From the NCBI GenBank assembly GCA_946407765.1, contig CAMJPD010000010.1, positions 1 to 34,252 on the forward strand: a DNA stretch of 34,252 nt, in the 5' to 3' direction. A model generated the notes under the pieces. That model was not told the DNA's origin, did no database searches, and worked only from the letters and a program-made list of their open reading frames with translations. This DNA comes from an uncultured Lachnospiraceae bacterium. GTDB taxonomy: Bacteria; Bacillota; Clostridia; Lachnospirales; Lachnospiraceae. This document shows positions 26,477 to 33,889 of this stretch, one piece after another. Positions within the stretch are counted from its first letter, which is position 1. Every line of letters begins with the position of its first letter. The translations under genes and the position numbers were made by a program.

Positions 26477-27801
26477 AACTGGCACCCACATCCTAAACCT
26501 TTTTTCTGTATGAGATTTGATGCATCTTTTTCTTTCTTATATGCATCTATCATATTTTTCGCAAGTATTCTTATGGAATCAAAGCCATAATGACCGCCAC
26601 CTTCTACCTCATTCACAAAATAATTTGTATCAGTAAAGTAGGCAGCTTTTTGACCAAGGGCAAGATATTTTTCTTTTTGGCCTCTCTCATTTACTCTCAT
26701 AGAAACATTTACTGTTGGATAAACTTTTATATCGCGCCCCGCATATTTTTCTTTAATTTCATTAAATATATCTACTTCTCCAATAGAGTCTGTAAATATT
26801 TTTTTAACATTAAATCCATTATCAAGTAATAATTTAACGAGACTAAATGGAGCAGTTGTAAATGTATAATCTATGGCTATTGCAGTGTTACCTATAACTT
26901 TTTTAGCATCTCTAAGTGCTGCCATAGCCTCTTCTTCTTTAAAATCAAACTTACTTATATCAACTCCAATTTTTTCTGCAAGGAGAGTCATATTTTTCTT
27001 TATAACTTCGCTGTCATAACTAAGTGGCAAGTAGAGCGCTTCTTGATCTAGTTTTCTACTTATAAAATCTAGGCCCTTTTTTGCAACAGGAAGGTAGGCA
27101 ATATTAATTTTGCTTTTTCCCATATCATTATATTCACTAAATTTTTTACAATATGTTATATCGCGAAGTTTAAATTTACTTTTTCTTATAAGTCTGATTA
27201 AATCGCTTGTCTCATCTGTTGGATAATTATTTCCAAGTATATTTATTCCGTTGTCCTTTTTATCTGTCTTATCTATAAGAGTGTAAAGTTGTCTTCTCAT
27301 AAGTTCATCTGGTGTTATACCACTTTTTCTCATTATAGGATTCATATAACAATCAGTAAATTTTATTTTAGGGAATCTCTTTCTTAGTGTTTTATAACAA
27401 AGACCAAGGTCAACTGCCATAAAATGATGTATGCAACTTGTATAAACTAGAACTGCTTTTGGTTTTGTTTTTAATTTTTCTATTATAGAAGTAATTCCAT
27501 CAATTAGAAGCTCTTCCATATTGCCATCAAGAACATTATTTTCTTTTATAGTAACTGTAGAAAATTGTCCTATAGTTCCCATCTCTGCAGCTGTAAGAAC
27601 GACACCTCTAAGACAGTTTGCAGCACATACAAATACTTCATGGCACTCTGGAACAAGAAAACCTATGTGTGCAATATTCCAAGTTCCTCTTGCAGGACAA
27701 CCATATTCGAGGCCAGTATCAAATGGCTTTGTAACATCAACTTCGTTTAGAGTTTTCCCTATTGCTATTTCTCTTTGTTCTACTCTTACAGCTTTAAGCA
27801 T
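26473..27801 (-). CDS. NifD-like nitrogenase-family subunit
   Basis: Four hundred and forty-two residues from the ATG at 27801, selected because AAAGGAGG is 6 nt upstream; a TTG 18 bp earlier overlaps that ribosome site. Cysteines fit a cluster site at the subunit interface: Cys35 ('[14 protein letters not shown]'), Cys59 or Cys63 ('[12 protein letters not shown]') and Cys123 ('YTSCIHHFM'). The central and C-terminal Rossmann-like blocks are present ('[15 protein letters not shown]', '[11 protein letters not shown]', '[11 protein letters not shown]', '[13 protein letters not shown]'). The FeMo-co ligands of true NifD (the C275 and H442 regions of Azotobacter) cannot be recognised, although alignment is needed. 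The tail ends GLGCGCQL, an added CGC. It overlaps the NifH-like gene by 8 bp. It belongs to the uncharacterised nitrogenase-like groups, not to N2-fixing NifD. Confidence 0.87.
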   Translation of the reverse strand: MLKAVRVEQREIAIGKTLNEVDVTKPFDTGLEYGCPARGTWNIAHIGFLVPECHEVFVCAANCLRGVVLTAAEMGTIGQFSTVTIKENNVLDGNMEELLIDGITSIIEKLKTKPKAVLVYTSCIHHFMAVDLGLCYKTLRKRFPKIKFTDCYMNPIMRKSGITPDELMRRQLYTLIDKTDKKDNGINILGNNYPTDETSDLIRLIRKSKFKLRDITYCKKFSEYNDMGKSKINIAYLPVAKKGLDFISRKLDQEALYLPLSYDSEVIKKNMTLLAEKIGVDISKFDFKEEEAMAALRDAKKVIGNTAIAIDYTFTTAPFSLVKLLLDNGFNVKKIFTDSIGEVDIFNEIKEKYAGRDIKVYPTVNVSMRVNERGQKEKYLALGQKAAYFTDTNYFVNEVEGGGHYGFDSIRILAKNMIDAYKKEKDASNLIQKKGLGCGCQL

Positions 27802-28540
27802 TGTCCACCTCCTTTGCAAGTTTTAGATATGCCTTTGCCATATCACTATCTGGGAAGGCTTCAACAACTGTCTTTTTCATATCCTCTGCCTTATGAACTA
27901 TTTCATCATATGGAAGCTCGCCTACTATTTTTGTTTTAAAATCTTTGCATAATTCATTTACTTTTTTATCTTCGTCCTTAACATTTCGCCTATTCAATAT
28001 GATTCCGCCAAGCTTTGCATAACCTCTGCCTTTAAAATTTTCTATAGCAGTGCAGATGTTGGCTGCAGCATATATAGACATATTTTCACCCGATGTGATG
28101 ATAAAAACTTTATCTGCAAAACCAGATCTCATAGGCATAGAAAAACCACCGCACACTACATCTCCAAGTACGTCATAAAAAACTACATCAGGGTTATATT
28201 TTTTATAAAGACCTTTTTCATCAAGCTTTTCAAGGGCGCATATAATTCCACGACCTGCACAGCCAAGACCTGGCATAGGACCACCTGCTTCGGCACAAAT
28301 TATGTCATTGTATCCAAGTTTAATCATATCTTCTAAATCAAAATTTTCTTTCTTTTCTCTAATTAATTCTAGTGTTGTTTTGATTTTTGCACCGTGAGTT
28401 ATAAGTGTAGTTGAATCAGCTTTTGGATCACAACCTATTTGAACAACCTTCTTTCCCATATTGGAAAAAGCTGCAGAAAGATTTGATACTGTTGTGGACT
28501 TTCCTATTCCGCCCTTTCCATATATTGCAAATTTTTTCAT
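27794..28540 (-). CDS. NifH/BchL-like ATP-dependent iron protein
   Basis: A protein of 248 residues. The P-loop GKGGIGKST is at residues 8-16, the conserved '[11 protein letters not shown]' at 35-44, and the two bridging [4Fe-4S] ligands are Cys94 ('PGLGCAGRG') and Cys130 ('[15 protein letters not shown]'), with the switch II '[11 protein letters not shown]'. These make it a homodimeric, ATP-gated reductase that passes low-potential electrons to a NifDK-like partner. It is shorter than NifH of N2 fixers (about 270-295), lacking part of the C-terminal tail. A very strong AAGGAGG ribosome site lies 6-7 nt before the ATG and 23 bp after the ABC ATPase gene. There is no nifB, nifE or nifN nearby, so nitrogen fixation is not supported. 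Confidence 0.95.
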   Translation of the reverse strand: MKKFAIYGKGGIGKSTTVSNLSAAFSNMGKKVVQIGCDPKADSTTLITHGAKIKTTLELIREKKENFDLEDMIKLGYNDIICAEAGGPMPGLGCAGRGIICALEKLDEKGLYKKYNPDVVFYDVLGDVVCGGFSMPMRSGFADKVFIITSGENMSIYAAANICTAIENFKGRGYAKLGGIILNRRNVKDEDKKVNELCKDFKTKIVGELPYDEIVHKAEDMKKTVVEAFPDSDMAKAYLKLAKEVDNA

Positions 28541-28563
28541 GAAGCACCTCCTTAGTCTTCTTG

Positions 28564-29346
28564 TTAAACTATAGAAACAGGGACAATGTCTCTATAAATG
28601 TTTTCGCCGTCTTTTAGATCGCCAACGGCTGCTTTAATTCTAAAAGTATTTTCTATATTTTCTTTAGTTATTATTTCTTTAGTATCACCAAAGACATAAT
28701 TATCAAGTCCTCTAAGCATTAATGTTTTTTTAGAATATCTAAGTGCATGGTCAGGATAATGAGTATTAAATATTATAAGTTTTCCTTTTTCTTCAAGTGA
28801 TTTTATAATTTCAAGAATTAATAATTGGTTTCTATAATCAAGATTGGACTCTGGCTCATCAAGTATAAGTATCTCTGGATTTTTAACAAGAGCTCTTGCC
28901 ATAAATACCATCTGTGCTTCGCCACCACTAAGACGTGATACATATTTATCCCTTAGATGACTTATATGTAATTCTTCTAAAATTTGTTCTGCAAGTACAA
29001 CATCTGATTCTTTAGGTTTTAATAATGGATTTATTCTACTTGCAAGTCCTAGAAGAACTGTATCAAGTGCTGTATAAATTGATGTCTCCTTTCCACCTTG
29101 TTTTACATAAGAAATTTTAGAATAGAAACTTTTTCTATCTATTTTTCTTATATCTACTCCATCAAGACTTATACTTCCCTTAGAAATTTCTTTGAGACCT
29201 AGAAGGGATCTAATAAGAGTTGTCTTACCGATTCCATTAGGTCCAAGGATAGAACATACGCATGGATTTTCTAATTTAAAATTTATATTTTTTAATATTT
29301 CTGTCTTACCGTAAGAGAGAGATAAATTATTAACTTCTAAAATCAT
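28564..29346 (-). CDS. FecE/BtuD-type ABC transporter ATPase
   Basis: A protein of 260 residues with Walker A 'GPNGIGKTT' (35-43), Q-loop 'YVKQGGKE', signature 'LSGGEAQM', Walker B '[11 protein letters not shown]' and the switch histidine in '[10 protein letters not shown]'. It belongs to the iron-chelate/cobalamin/haem import class. Its ATG overlaps the permease stop as ATGA, so the two are translated together. It powers import through the permease 29343-30344 with the binding protein encoded at 23973-25283. The last 30 residues are divergent ('[14 protein letters not shown]'). Confidence 0.94.
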   Translation of the reverse strand: MILEVNNLSLSYGKTEILKNINFKLENPCVCSILGPNGIGKTTLIRSLLGLKEISKGSISLDGVDIRKIDRKSFYSKISYVKQGGKETSIYTALDTVLLGLASRINPLLKPKESDVVLAEQILEELHISHLRDKYVSRLSGGEAQMVFMARALVKNPEILILDEPESNLDYRNQLLILEIIKSLEEKGKLIIFNTHYPDHALRYSKKTLMLRGLDNYVFGDTKEIITKENIENTFRIKAAVGDLKDGENIYRDIVPVSIV

Positions 29347-30344
29347 AATTTTACTCCTCCTCTACTGCGAAGCATATATATGAAGAATGGTGCGCCTATG
29401 ATCGAAGTTAAAACTGATATAGGAATTTCTGCAGCAAACATAGTTCTTGATATGGTATCAATAATTAACATAAAGCAGATGCCTATACTTATAGTAAATG
29501 GAACAAGACGTGTATGATTTTCACCAACAAGCATTCTGCAGAAATGTGGAACTATGAGTCCAACCCAACCAACCTGACCTGCCATAGCAATAGATATTGC
29601 AGTTATAATTGTAGCTGCAATGATAACTGTAATTCTAAGTAATGTAATATTTACTCCCATAGTTTTTACTACATCACCATCAAGAGTAAGTAAATTTATT
29701 CTCCATCTTAATATAAAAATGACAAATATACATATAGCAACTATAGGAACACTAATAAATAAAGTCTCCTTTCCTACTGATTGAAAACTTCCCATGAGAA
29801 AGAATGTTATTGATGGAAGCTGAGTATCTGTATCTGCAATAAATTTTACGAATGAAACAAGACTTTGAAATAGTGACCCAACAATAATTCCTGCAAGTAT
29901 TATTGTCTGTTTTGATTCAGATCTCTTCATACCCGTAATACCAGTTAGAATGACTATTATTACACCAAATATAAATGCAGTAAACTCTATTCCTAAAATA
30001 TTTAACCCTAATAATATTCCAAGTGCAGCACCAAAGCATGAACCGCTAGCGACACCTAAAGTATCTGGAGTTGCAAGTGGATTTGAAAAATAAGATTGGA
30101 ATATTAATCCTGCAAGTGGGAGTGATGCACCAACTACCATAGTTGCTATTATTCTTGGTATTCTAATATTTGCAATAGTGAGCCTATACTGAGCTGGGAT
30201 TTCTATGCCCTTAAAATAATTTATGATGTCTGTTATAGGAATATTAAGTCTTCCCATAGAAAGACAAATGATTGCAGTTAATATTGGTGCTAGTATAAGA
30301 AGCAGTCCTACAAAAATATTAATATGTTCTGTTTTGTTTTTCAT
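29343..30344 (-). CDS. FecCD/BtuC-type ABC transporter permease
   Basis: A protein of 333 residues with about 9-10 membrane helices. Family marks are 'RLPR'-type 'ANIRIPRIIATMVVGASLPLAGLIFQSYFSNPLATPDTLGVASGSCFGAALG', cut here as a long conserved block at residues 60-110, and 'AMAGQVGWVGLIVPHFCRMLVG', containing the coupling helix that contacts the ATPase. It forms a homodimer and imports chelated iron, cobalamin, haem or similar ligands. It is the first gene of the nine-gene operon and its ATG lies 8 nt beyond the T-run of an intrinsic terminator, so transcription into this gene must pass the leader attenuator. Confidence 0.94.
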   Translation of the reverse strand: MKNKTEHINIFVGLLLILAPILTAIICLSMGRLNIPITDIINYFKGIEIPAQYRLTIANIRIPRIIATMVVGASLPLAGLIFQSYFSNPLATPDTLGVASGSCFGAALGILLGLNILGIEFTAFIFGVIIVILTGITGMKRSESKQTIILAGIIVGSLFQSLVSFVKFIADTDTQLPSITFFLMGSFQSVGKETLFISVPIVAICIFVIFILRWRINLLTLDGDVVKTMGVNITLLRITVIIAATIITAISIAMAGQVGWVGLIVPHFCRMLVGENHTRLVPFTISIGICFMLIIDTISRTMFAAEIPISVLTSIIGAPFFIYMLRSRGGVKL

Positions 30345-30463
30345 AACCTCTTAAACAAAAAACCATATCCCCCCTAAAGGATATGGTTAATAAAAAACAA
30401 AATTATTCATTTTCTACCATATCTTCCGCCTCAGAAACACTTCAGCGTCAGGGGTATCTATTT
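30345..30463 (-). promoter_or_regulatory. 5' leader with candidate riboswitch/attenuator, class not recognised
   Basis: The leader is read on the minus strand from the predicted transcript start near 30463. A compact element can form: UACC (30456-30453) with GGUA (30418-30415), CGCU (30447-30444) with GGCG (30430-30427), and an inner GAA/UUC hairpin with loop GUGU. Immediately after, GATATGGT (30423-30416) is exactly complementary to ACCATATC of the terminator's 5' arm, with an inner AATAA/TTATT pairing, so an antiterminator can form. The closing GGUA of the first element and the antiterminator share bases. This mutually exclusive arrangement is typical of transcriptional OFF riboswitches. 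No B12 box, TPP, FMN, SAM-I, Moco, fluoride or preQ1 consensus was recognised by eye. Alternatives are a protein-controlled attenuator. Confidence 0.65.
30353..30388 (-). terminator. leader intrinsic terminator upstream of the permease gene
   Basis: On the minus strand AACCATATCC, an 8-nt loop (TTTAGGGG), and GGATATGGTT make a perfect 10-bp stem, followed by TTTTGTTT. The hairpin ends only 16 bp before the first start codon of the operon, so it acts as a conditional terminator and not as the end of the upstream gene. Confidence 0.88.
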
Positions 30464-30531
30464 ACTTATATTGTAGTACTTTAAGTGGGCAAATGCAAGT
30501 GGGTATCTATCAAACACTTATTTGGGCAAAT
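30452..30531 (-). repeat. paired direct repeats around the operon promoter
   Basis: Two exact short repeats occur in this 80-bp stretch. TGGGCAAAT (plus strand) is at 30486-30494 and 30523-30531; the first copy overlaps the -35 box. GGGTATCTAT is at 30452-30461 and 30501-30510; the first copy covers the 5' end of the predicted transcript. They may be operator half-sites or the trace of a local duplication. Confidence 0.5.
30470..30498 (-). promoter_or_regulatory. promoter of the nitrogenase-like operon
   Basis: On the minus strand TTGCAT (30498-30493) and TACAAT (30475-30470) are 17 bp apart. The predicted start is near 30463, so the folded leader element begins almost at the 5' end of the transcript. 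Confidence 0.75.
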
Positions 30532-30545
30532 TGTTTAAGTTCCTA

Positions 30546-30573
30546 GATAAATAACTTAAGTTCCCGATATTTA
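30546..30573 (-). repeat. 28-bp repeat, copy 1 (after the flavoprotein gene)
   Basis: The plus-strand sequence begins GATAAATAACTTAAGTTCCC and ends at the stop codon of the flavoprotein gene. About 24 of 28 positions match copy 2 at 31269-31296. It contains the palindrome AACTTAAGTT. A further partial copy (GGAACTTAA on the minus strand) follows at about 30535-30543. Confidence 0.6.
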
Positions 30574-31200
30574 TTTGCCGTCGGGGAAGCTGGTGAAGGC
30601 GCCGGATTCGATTTCAGGGTAACCTGATTTTGCTTTTGCATCTGCAATGGCTTTGATCATGAAGGACATGTTCTTTGCGAGATTTCTCATTGTTTGGAGG
30701 CCTTCTAAATCTTTTTTTGCGTCGTCGGCGGTGAAGCCGTGGATTTGGTTCCAGTATGAGCTTGATGCAATAGGCATATTTGAAATTGTAAAATATTTAT
30801 TTAGCACATCAAAGCTTGCGCTGTTGCCACCACGACGGCAACTTACAACTGCTGCGCCAACTTTCATATGTTTTGAAAAACTTGTGCTGTAGAATAATCT
30901 ATCAAGGAATGAGATGAGTGTGCCATTTGGTGATGCAAAATAAACTGGGCTTGCGACAACTATTCCATCGGCTGCTTCAAATTTTGTTGCAACTTCATTT
31001 ACAAGATCGTCGGTAAATACACAGTGGCCGCTTTGTTTGCAAAAATTACATGCAACGCAGCCTCTGACTGGTTTATTACCTATGTGTATGATTTCTACAT
31101 CAACTTTTTCTGTATCAAAGATTTTTTTCATTTCAGCTAGCGCTGTTGCTATGCAGCCGTTATCATGTGGGCTGCCGTTAATTAATAAGACTTTTGACAT
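30571..31200 (-). CDS. NADPH-dependent FMN reductase / iron-sulfur flavoprotein family
   Basis: A protein of 209 residues with a flavodoxin-like fold. The phosphate-binding 'LINGSPHDNGC' opens it, and a compact cysteine cluster Cys48-x2-Cys51-x2-Cys54-x5-Cys60 (CVACNFCKQSGHC) matches the [4Fe-4S] motif of the ISF family. 'DGIVVASPVYFASPNGTLISFLDRLFY' is the second FMN-binding block. Members move electrons from ferredoxin to small acceptors or reduce oxygen and quinones in anaerobes. It is co-directional with the nitrogenase-like operon 226 bp downstream, but that operon has its own promoter. The base composition is slightly richer in G than its neighbours. A 28-bp repeat lies on each side of the gene and a 9-bp inverted repeat lies in its upstream region. 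Confidence 0.9.
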   Translation of the reverse strand: MSKVLLINGSPHDNGCIATALAEMKKIFDTEKVDVEIIHIGNKPVRGCVACNFCKQSGHCVFTDDLVNEVATKFEAADGIVVASPVYFASPNGTLISFLDRLFYSTSFSKHMKVGAAVVSCRRGGNSASFDVLNKYFTISNMPIASSSYWNQIHGFTADDAKKDLEGLQTMRNLAKNMSFMIKAIADAKAKSGYPEIESGAFTSFPDGK

Positions 31201-31234
31201 GGTTTACCTCTTTAAAAATTTATTTTTCTGCTTT

Positions 31235-31261
31235 ATATGTTATGGGTATATGATAACATAT
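31235..31261. promoter_or_regulatory. 9-bp inverted repeat upstream of the flavoprotein gene
   Basis: ATATGTTAT (31235-31243) and ATAACATAT (31253-31261) are perfect inverted repeats around a 9-bp spacer, 35 bp before the flavoprotein start codon. The size fits an operator for a dimeric regulator. There is no T-run, so it is not a terminator. Confidence 0.45.
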
Positions 31262-31268
31262 TATTTTG

Positions 31269-31296
31269 GATAAATAACTTAAGTCCCCAATATTCC
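31269..31296 (-). repeat. 28-bp repeat, copy 2 (after the YczE/YitT-like gene)
   Basis: GATAAATAACTTAAGTCCCC on the plus strand, matching copy 1 at 30546-30573 at about 24 of 28 positions, lies just past the stop codon (31299) of the upstream membrane-protein gene. Both copies thus sit directly behind stop codons. Confidence 0.6.
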
Positions 31297-31298
31297 TG

Positions 31299-31985
31299 TT
31301 AGAAATAGGTGCCGCGTAGGGGGAGGAGGTCTATGTATGAAAAGATTTTATCAAGGATTGTTGTGAAAAATCCGATGAGGGCGCCGTTTATGAGGGCAAT
31401 GATTACTGTTCCTATGCCTATTGCTTCAAAATGGCCTATGCCGAACATGGCAAATGACATAATAACAGCTATTACAAAAAATGTAATATCAAATCCTGTT
31501 TTATATACTGGAATACTTATATTAAAATATGCAGAGACTTCTTTAACAAAAAATTCATAAGCTGCTGGTGGGAAGTATGATTTAAATATGAGTGCAATAC
31601 CTAGTGCTATAAATAATTCGCTAAGAATAAATAAAAACGCTCTTGAAAAAAATGTTACAACTGTGAGGTCTTTAAAAATTAAAATCCATAAATCAAGCAT
31701 CAGCCCATAGATGATGCCTGCAACCATAGAAAACAAAAAGCCAAATTTAAATTTTTTTATAATTATGCTCATCAGTATGATCATAAAAATTTCCATGAAC
31801 ATTTCGCATCTGCCAAAGGTAAAGAAGGGACTTATATTAGTTGTAAGCAAAATGTGAAGCAGGTAGGCGGGGGCGGCGAGCATGGTTAGGCCAAAATCGG
31901 CCTTGGTCATAAAACAAGTGCCGAGCGCGATGAGGGCAAGACCCAGGATATATGCAATTTCGGTTGGGAGTTTAATTTTTTTCAT
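31299..31985 (-). CDS. YczE/YitT-like multi-pass membrane protein
   Basis: A protein of 228 residues with about five or six membrane helices. The opening 'IAYILGLALIALGTCFMTKADFGLTMLAAPAYLLH' resembles the YczE/YyaS/YitT group (DUF6198-like in clostridial annotation), in which a first helix ends in a short Lys-x-x-x-Gly turn. Later helices include 'GFLFSMVAGIIYGLMLDLWILIF' and 'FAMFGIGHFEAIGIGTVIIALINGALIGFF'. The function of this group is not established; some members lie next to regulators of antibiotic or metabolite export. It starts 19 bp after the small membrane-anchored protein and is probably in the same transcript. Confidence 0.75.
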   Translation of the reverse strand: MKKIKLPTEIAYILGLALIALGTCFMTKADFGLTMLAAPAYLLHILLTTNISPFFTFGRCEMFMEIFMIILMSIIIKKFKFGFLFSMVAGIIYGLMLDLWILIFKDLTVVTFFSRAFLFILSELFIALGIALIFKSYFPPAAYEFFVKEVSAYFNISIPVYKTGFDITFFVIAVIMSFAMFGIGHFEAIGIGTVIIALINGALIGFFTTILDKIFSYIDLLPLRGTYF

Positions 31986-32004
31986 ATCACGTACCCTATT
32001 TTAA

Positions 32005-32580
32005 CTATTCTGTGTAGTCAAACATTATGTCATCAACATTTCCTTCTTCATCAAGTGTATAATGGAAATGATGGTAATAGATATAGCCTGGCTCACCTGC
32101 AATGAAGTCTCCCGCTTCATTTACACTCAGCTGCAGCGCATCATCATCTATTCCACAATTTACTGAACTATCTTCTGCATCATTAAATTTATAGTAATGA
32201 AATACGTTTGGCTTAAATTTTTGCTTGAAATTTTCTGTAACTGGGCAGTCGTCAAAATTTGTCCGTTCCCTATTAAATAGCTCATTAAACAACTCTTTAT
32301 ACGCATAAAATTTCATTTGTCGCAAAACTGTATGCCCAGTTGCTTTTTCGTTATAGTCTCCCAGATACAAATCCCTAAAGTCGACAAAATTTACAAGCTT
32401 GGCTGGTGAAATATATTGTCTAATAAATTTAAGATAGCGCTTGTATTCCTCATCATTGCTCATTTTTATACTTTTAACACTATCTTCAATATTGTATTTA
32501 GTGTTCTTTCTTATAAAAACATATGCGACAACTACGATAATGATTGCAACTATTACATAAAAAACTTTTTTATTTTTCAT
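32005..32580 (-). CDS. uncharacterised membrane-anchored protein
   Basis: One hundred and ninety-one residues from the ATG at 32580; a TTG 15 bp earlier is less likely. It has one N-terminal membrane anchor ('VFYVIVAIIIVVVAYVFI', residues 6-23) and then a soluble, acidic and aromatic-rich part with 'KYLKFIRQYISPAKLVNFVDF', 'YYKFNDAEDS' and a C-terminal 'GYIYYHHFHYTLDEEG' beta hairpin-like stretch. I do not recognise the family. It overlaps the end of the lipoprotein gene by 11 bp, so the two are probably translated together, and it lies outside the cell membrane if the anchor is N-in. There is no Cys pair or obvious catalytic motif. Confidence 0.7.
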   Translation of the reverse strand: MKNKKVFYVIVAIIIVVVAYVFIRKNTKYNIEDSVKSIKMSNDEEYKRYLKFIRQYISPAKLVNFVDFRDLYLGDYNEKATGHTVLRQMKFYAYKELFNELFNRERTNFDDCPVTENFKQKFKPNVFHYYKFNDAEDSSVNCGIDDDALQLSVNEAGDFIAGEPGYIYYHHFHYTLDEEGNVDDIMFDYTE

Positions 32581-33883
32581 TATTACCACCCTCAAATCTT
32601 ATTACAAATGTATATGGTTGTCCTTTGTCAGTATCAAGATTTCTGCTTTTGAAATAATTATTTGCATCATCCTTATCAAAAATTTTTGAACTGTAATTTT
32701 GTTTATGAATGCCGCCCCAGCCTACTACTTTATTATTTTCAATATAAAATTCCACATGCCCAGGTATATCTGAAACTCTTACATTTCTACCATTTTTATC
32801 TTCATAATGGACCTTCTCTTTCCTATACAATAAGTCTCCAGGTTCTAATTTAAATGCATTGTCTCTTTCCCCTAATTTATAATCGGCATCGTATTGCTTT
32901 ATTTCGTCTGGTCCATAAAACTTAAATCTCTCAGTATTCTTCAATATTCTATATATGTTGCTTTTTGAATCAACAAAACTATAAGATCCCGTATACCATA
33001 AATCAATACCATTTCCATCTTTTTTGTCCTGTGATTTACTGTTTAATATAGTTTTATTTATGTAATTGTAATAAACCGCCGCTGCAAACTTAGAGCAATC
33101 ATCTGATACATAGTAATTTTTCCAATCATATCCCAATAATTCGTTATCGGCATTTTTAATAGCTACTTTGTTGTTCTTGAGATCTTTTGTATCACCTTTG
33201 GCATATCTATCAGTAAATAAATCACATTTGTGCAAGCTATATCTTAATGCTGCATCTCCATTAAATGTCGTGGACTGTATTTTCCTATTATTTAAACTTA
33301 CACTATCCTCAACCTGCATAAGTTCTGAGTATGATGTTTTGTATTCGCTCCATTTGTTTTGAGCTCTATCACTTGCATATCTTTTAGCATCAGAATCTAT
33401 TTTAGAAACAGTATTTAGACCACCTTGATAAGTATATACATTATTTACATACCAATTGCCTACTTCGAATATACTCATAAGAAATCCGCAGATATCATCA
33501 TCATTTTGCAAAAATTCATATAGTCTCATATATTTTTCTACTAGTGCGCAGTCTTCTTCAGTTATGCTTTTATTCTTTCTAAGTCCGGCATAACATATAT
33601 GGCAAACATCATATTTATCATTAGAAAGTATATTTATTAATTTGTCATTTGTAGGGAATTTATTGTTCTCAGATCTTATTCTACTATTGCCACATTCGAA
33701 TGTATGAACCTTATTGGAACTTATATTGATCATGTATTTATATTCATTTATAGATGGGTTTTCAGTGTCTTCCACAGCAGCCATATTTGGCAATTTATTT
33801 TCGCTAGGGGATATGCCGCATGATGCAAATAATGATATGATAATTAGAATGATTGAAATTTTACATATTTTGTTAGGTAACAT
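32570..33883 (-). CDS. lipoprotein with Cys-pair domain and NlpC/P60- or CHAP-like C-terminus
   Basis: Four hundred and thirty-seven residues from the ATG at 33883. That start gives a good lipoprotein signal ('KISIILIIISLFASC', lipidated Cys22) and fits the promoter. An upstream GTG at 33934 would place the promoter inside the coding region. Residues about 50-105 contain 'KVHTFECGNSRI' and 'YDVCHICYAGLRKN', a C...CxxC arrangement like the Ada-type or similar small metal-binding domains often found in secreted proteins. The C-terminal part has 'DDCSKFAAAVYYNYIN' (Cys near 263) and 'IPGHVEFYIENNKVVGWGG' (His near 376), with 'LEPGDLLY' between them. This is the Cys/His layout of NlpC/P60 or CHAP peptidases. 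A cell-wall amidase or peptidase role is inferred. Confidence 0.72.
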   Translation of the reverse strand: MLPNKICKISIILIIISLFASCGISPSENKLPNMAAVEDTENPSINEYKYMINISSNKVHTFECGNSRIRSENNKFPTNDKLINILSNDKYDVCHICYAGLRKNKSITEEDCALVEKYMRLYEFLQNDDDICGFLMSIFEVGNWYVNNVYTYQGGLNTVSKIDSDAKRYASDRAQNKWSEYKTSYSELMQVEDSVSLNNRKIQSTTFNGDAALRYSLHKCDLFTDRYAKGDTKDLKNNKVAIKNADNELLGYDWKNYYVSDDCSKFAAAVYYNYINKTILNSKSQDKKDGNGIDLWYTGSYSFVDSKSNIYRILKNTERFKFYGPDEIKQYDADYKLGERDNAFKLEPGDLLYRKEKVHYEDKNGRNVRVSDIPGHVEFYIENNKVVGWGGIHKQNYSSKIFDKDDANNYFKSRNLDTDKGQPYTFVIRFEGGNNEK

Positions 33884-33889
33884 GCATAG

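Noticed and set aside
27565-27826. Plus-strand open frames opposite the NifD-like gene
   Set aside because: They are antisense shadows with no start signals; the minus-strand gene has strong family motifs.
26473-28540. True nitrogenase (nifHDK) for nitrogen fixation
   Set aside because: Cofactor-biosynthesis genes are missing, the subunits are shorter than NifD/NifK, and the cysteine pattern and C-terminal ends differ.
30415-30463. Cobalamin, TPP, FMN, Moco or SAM-I riboswitch upstream of the permease
   Set aside because: None of their conserved boxes could be found by eye in the leader; it is kept as unassigned.
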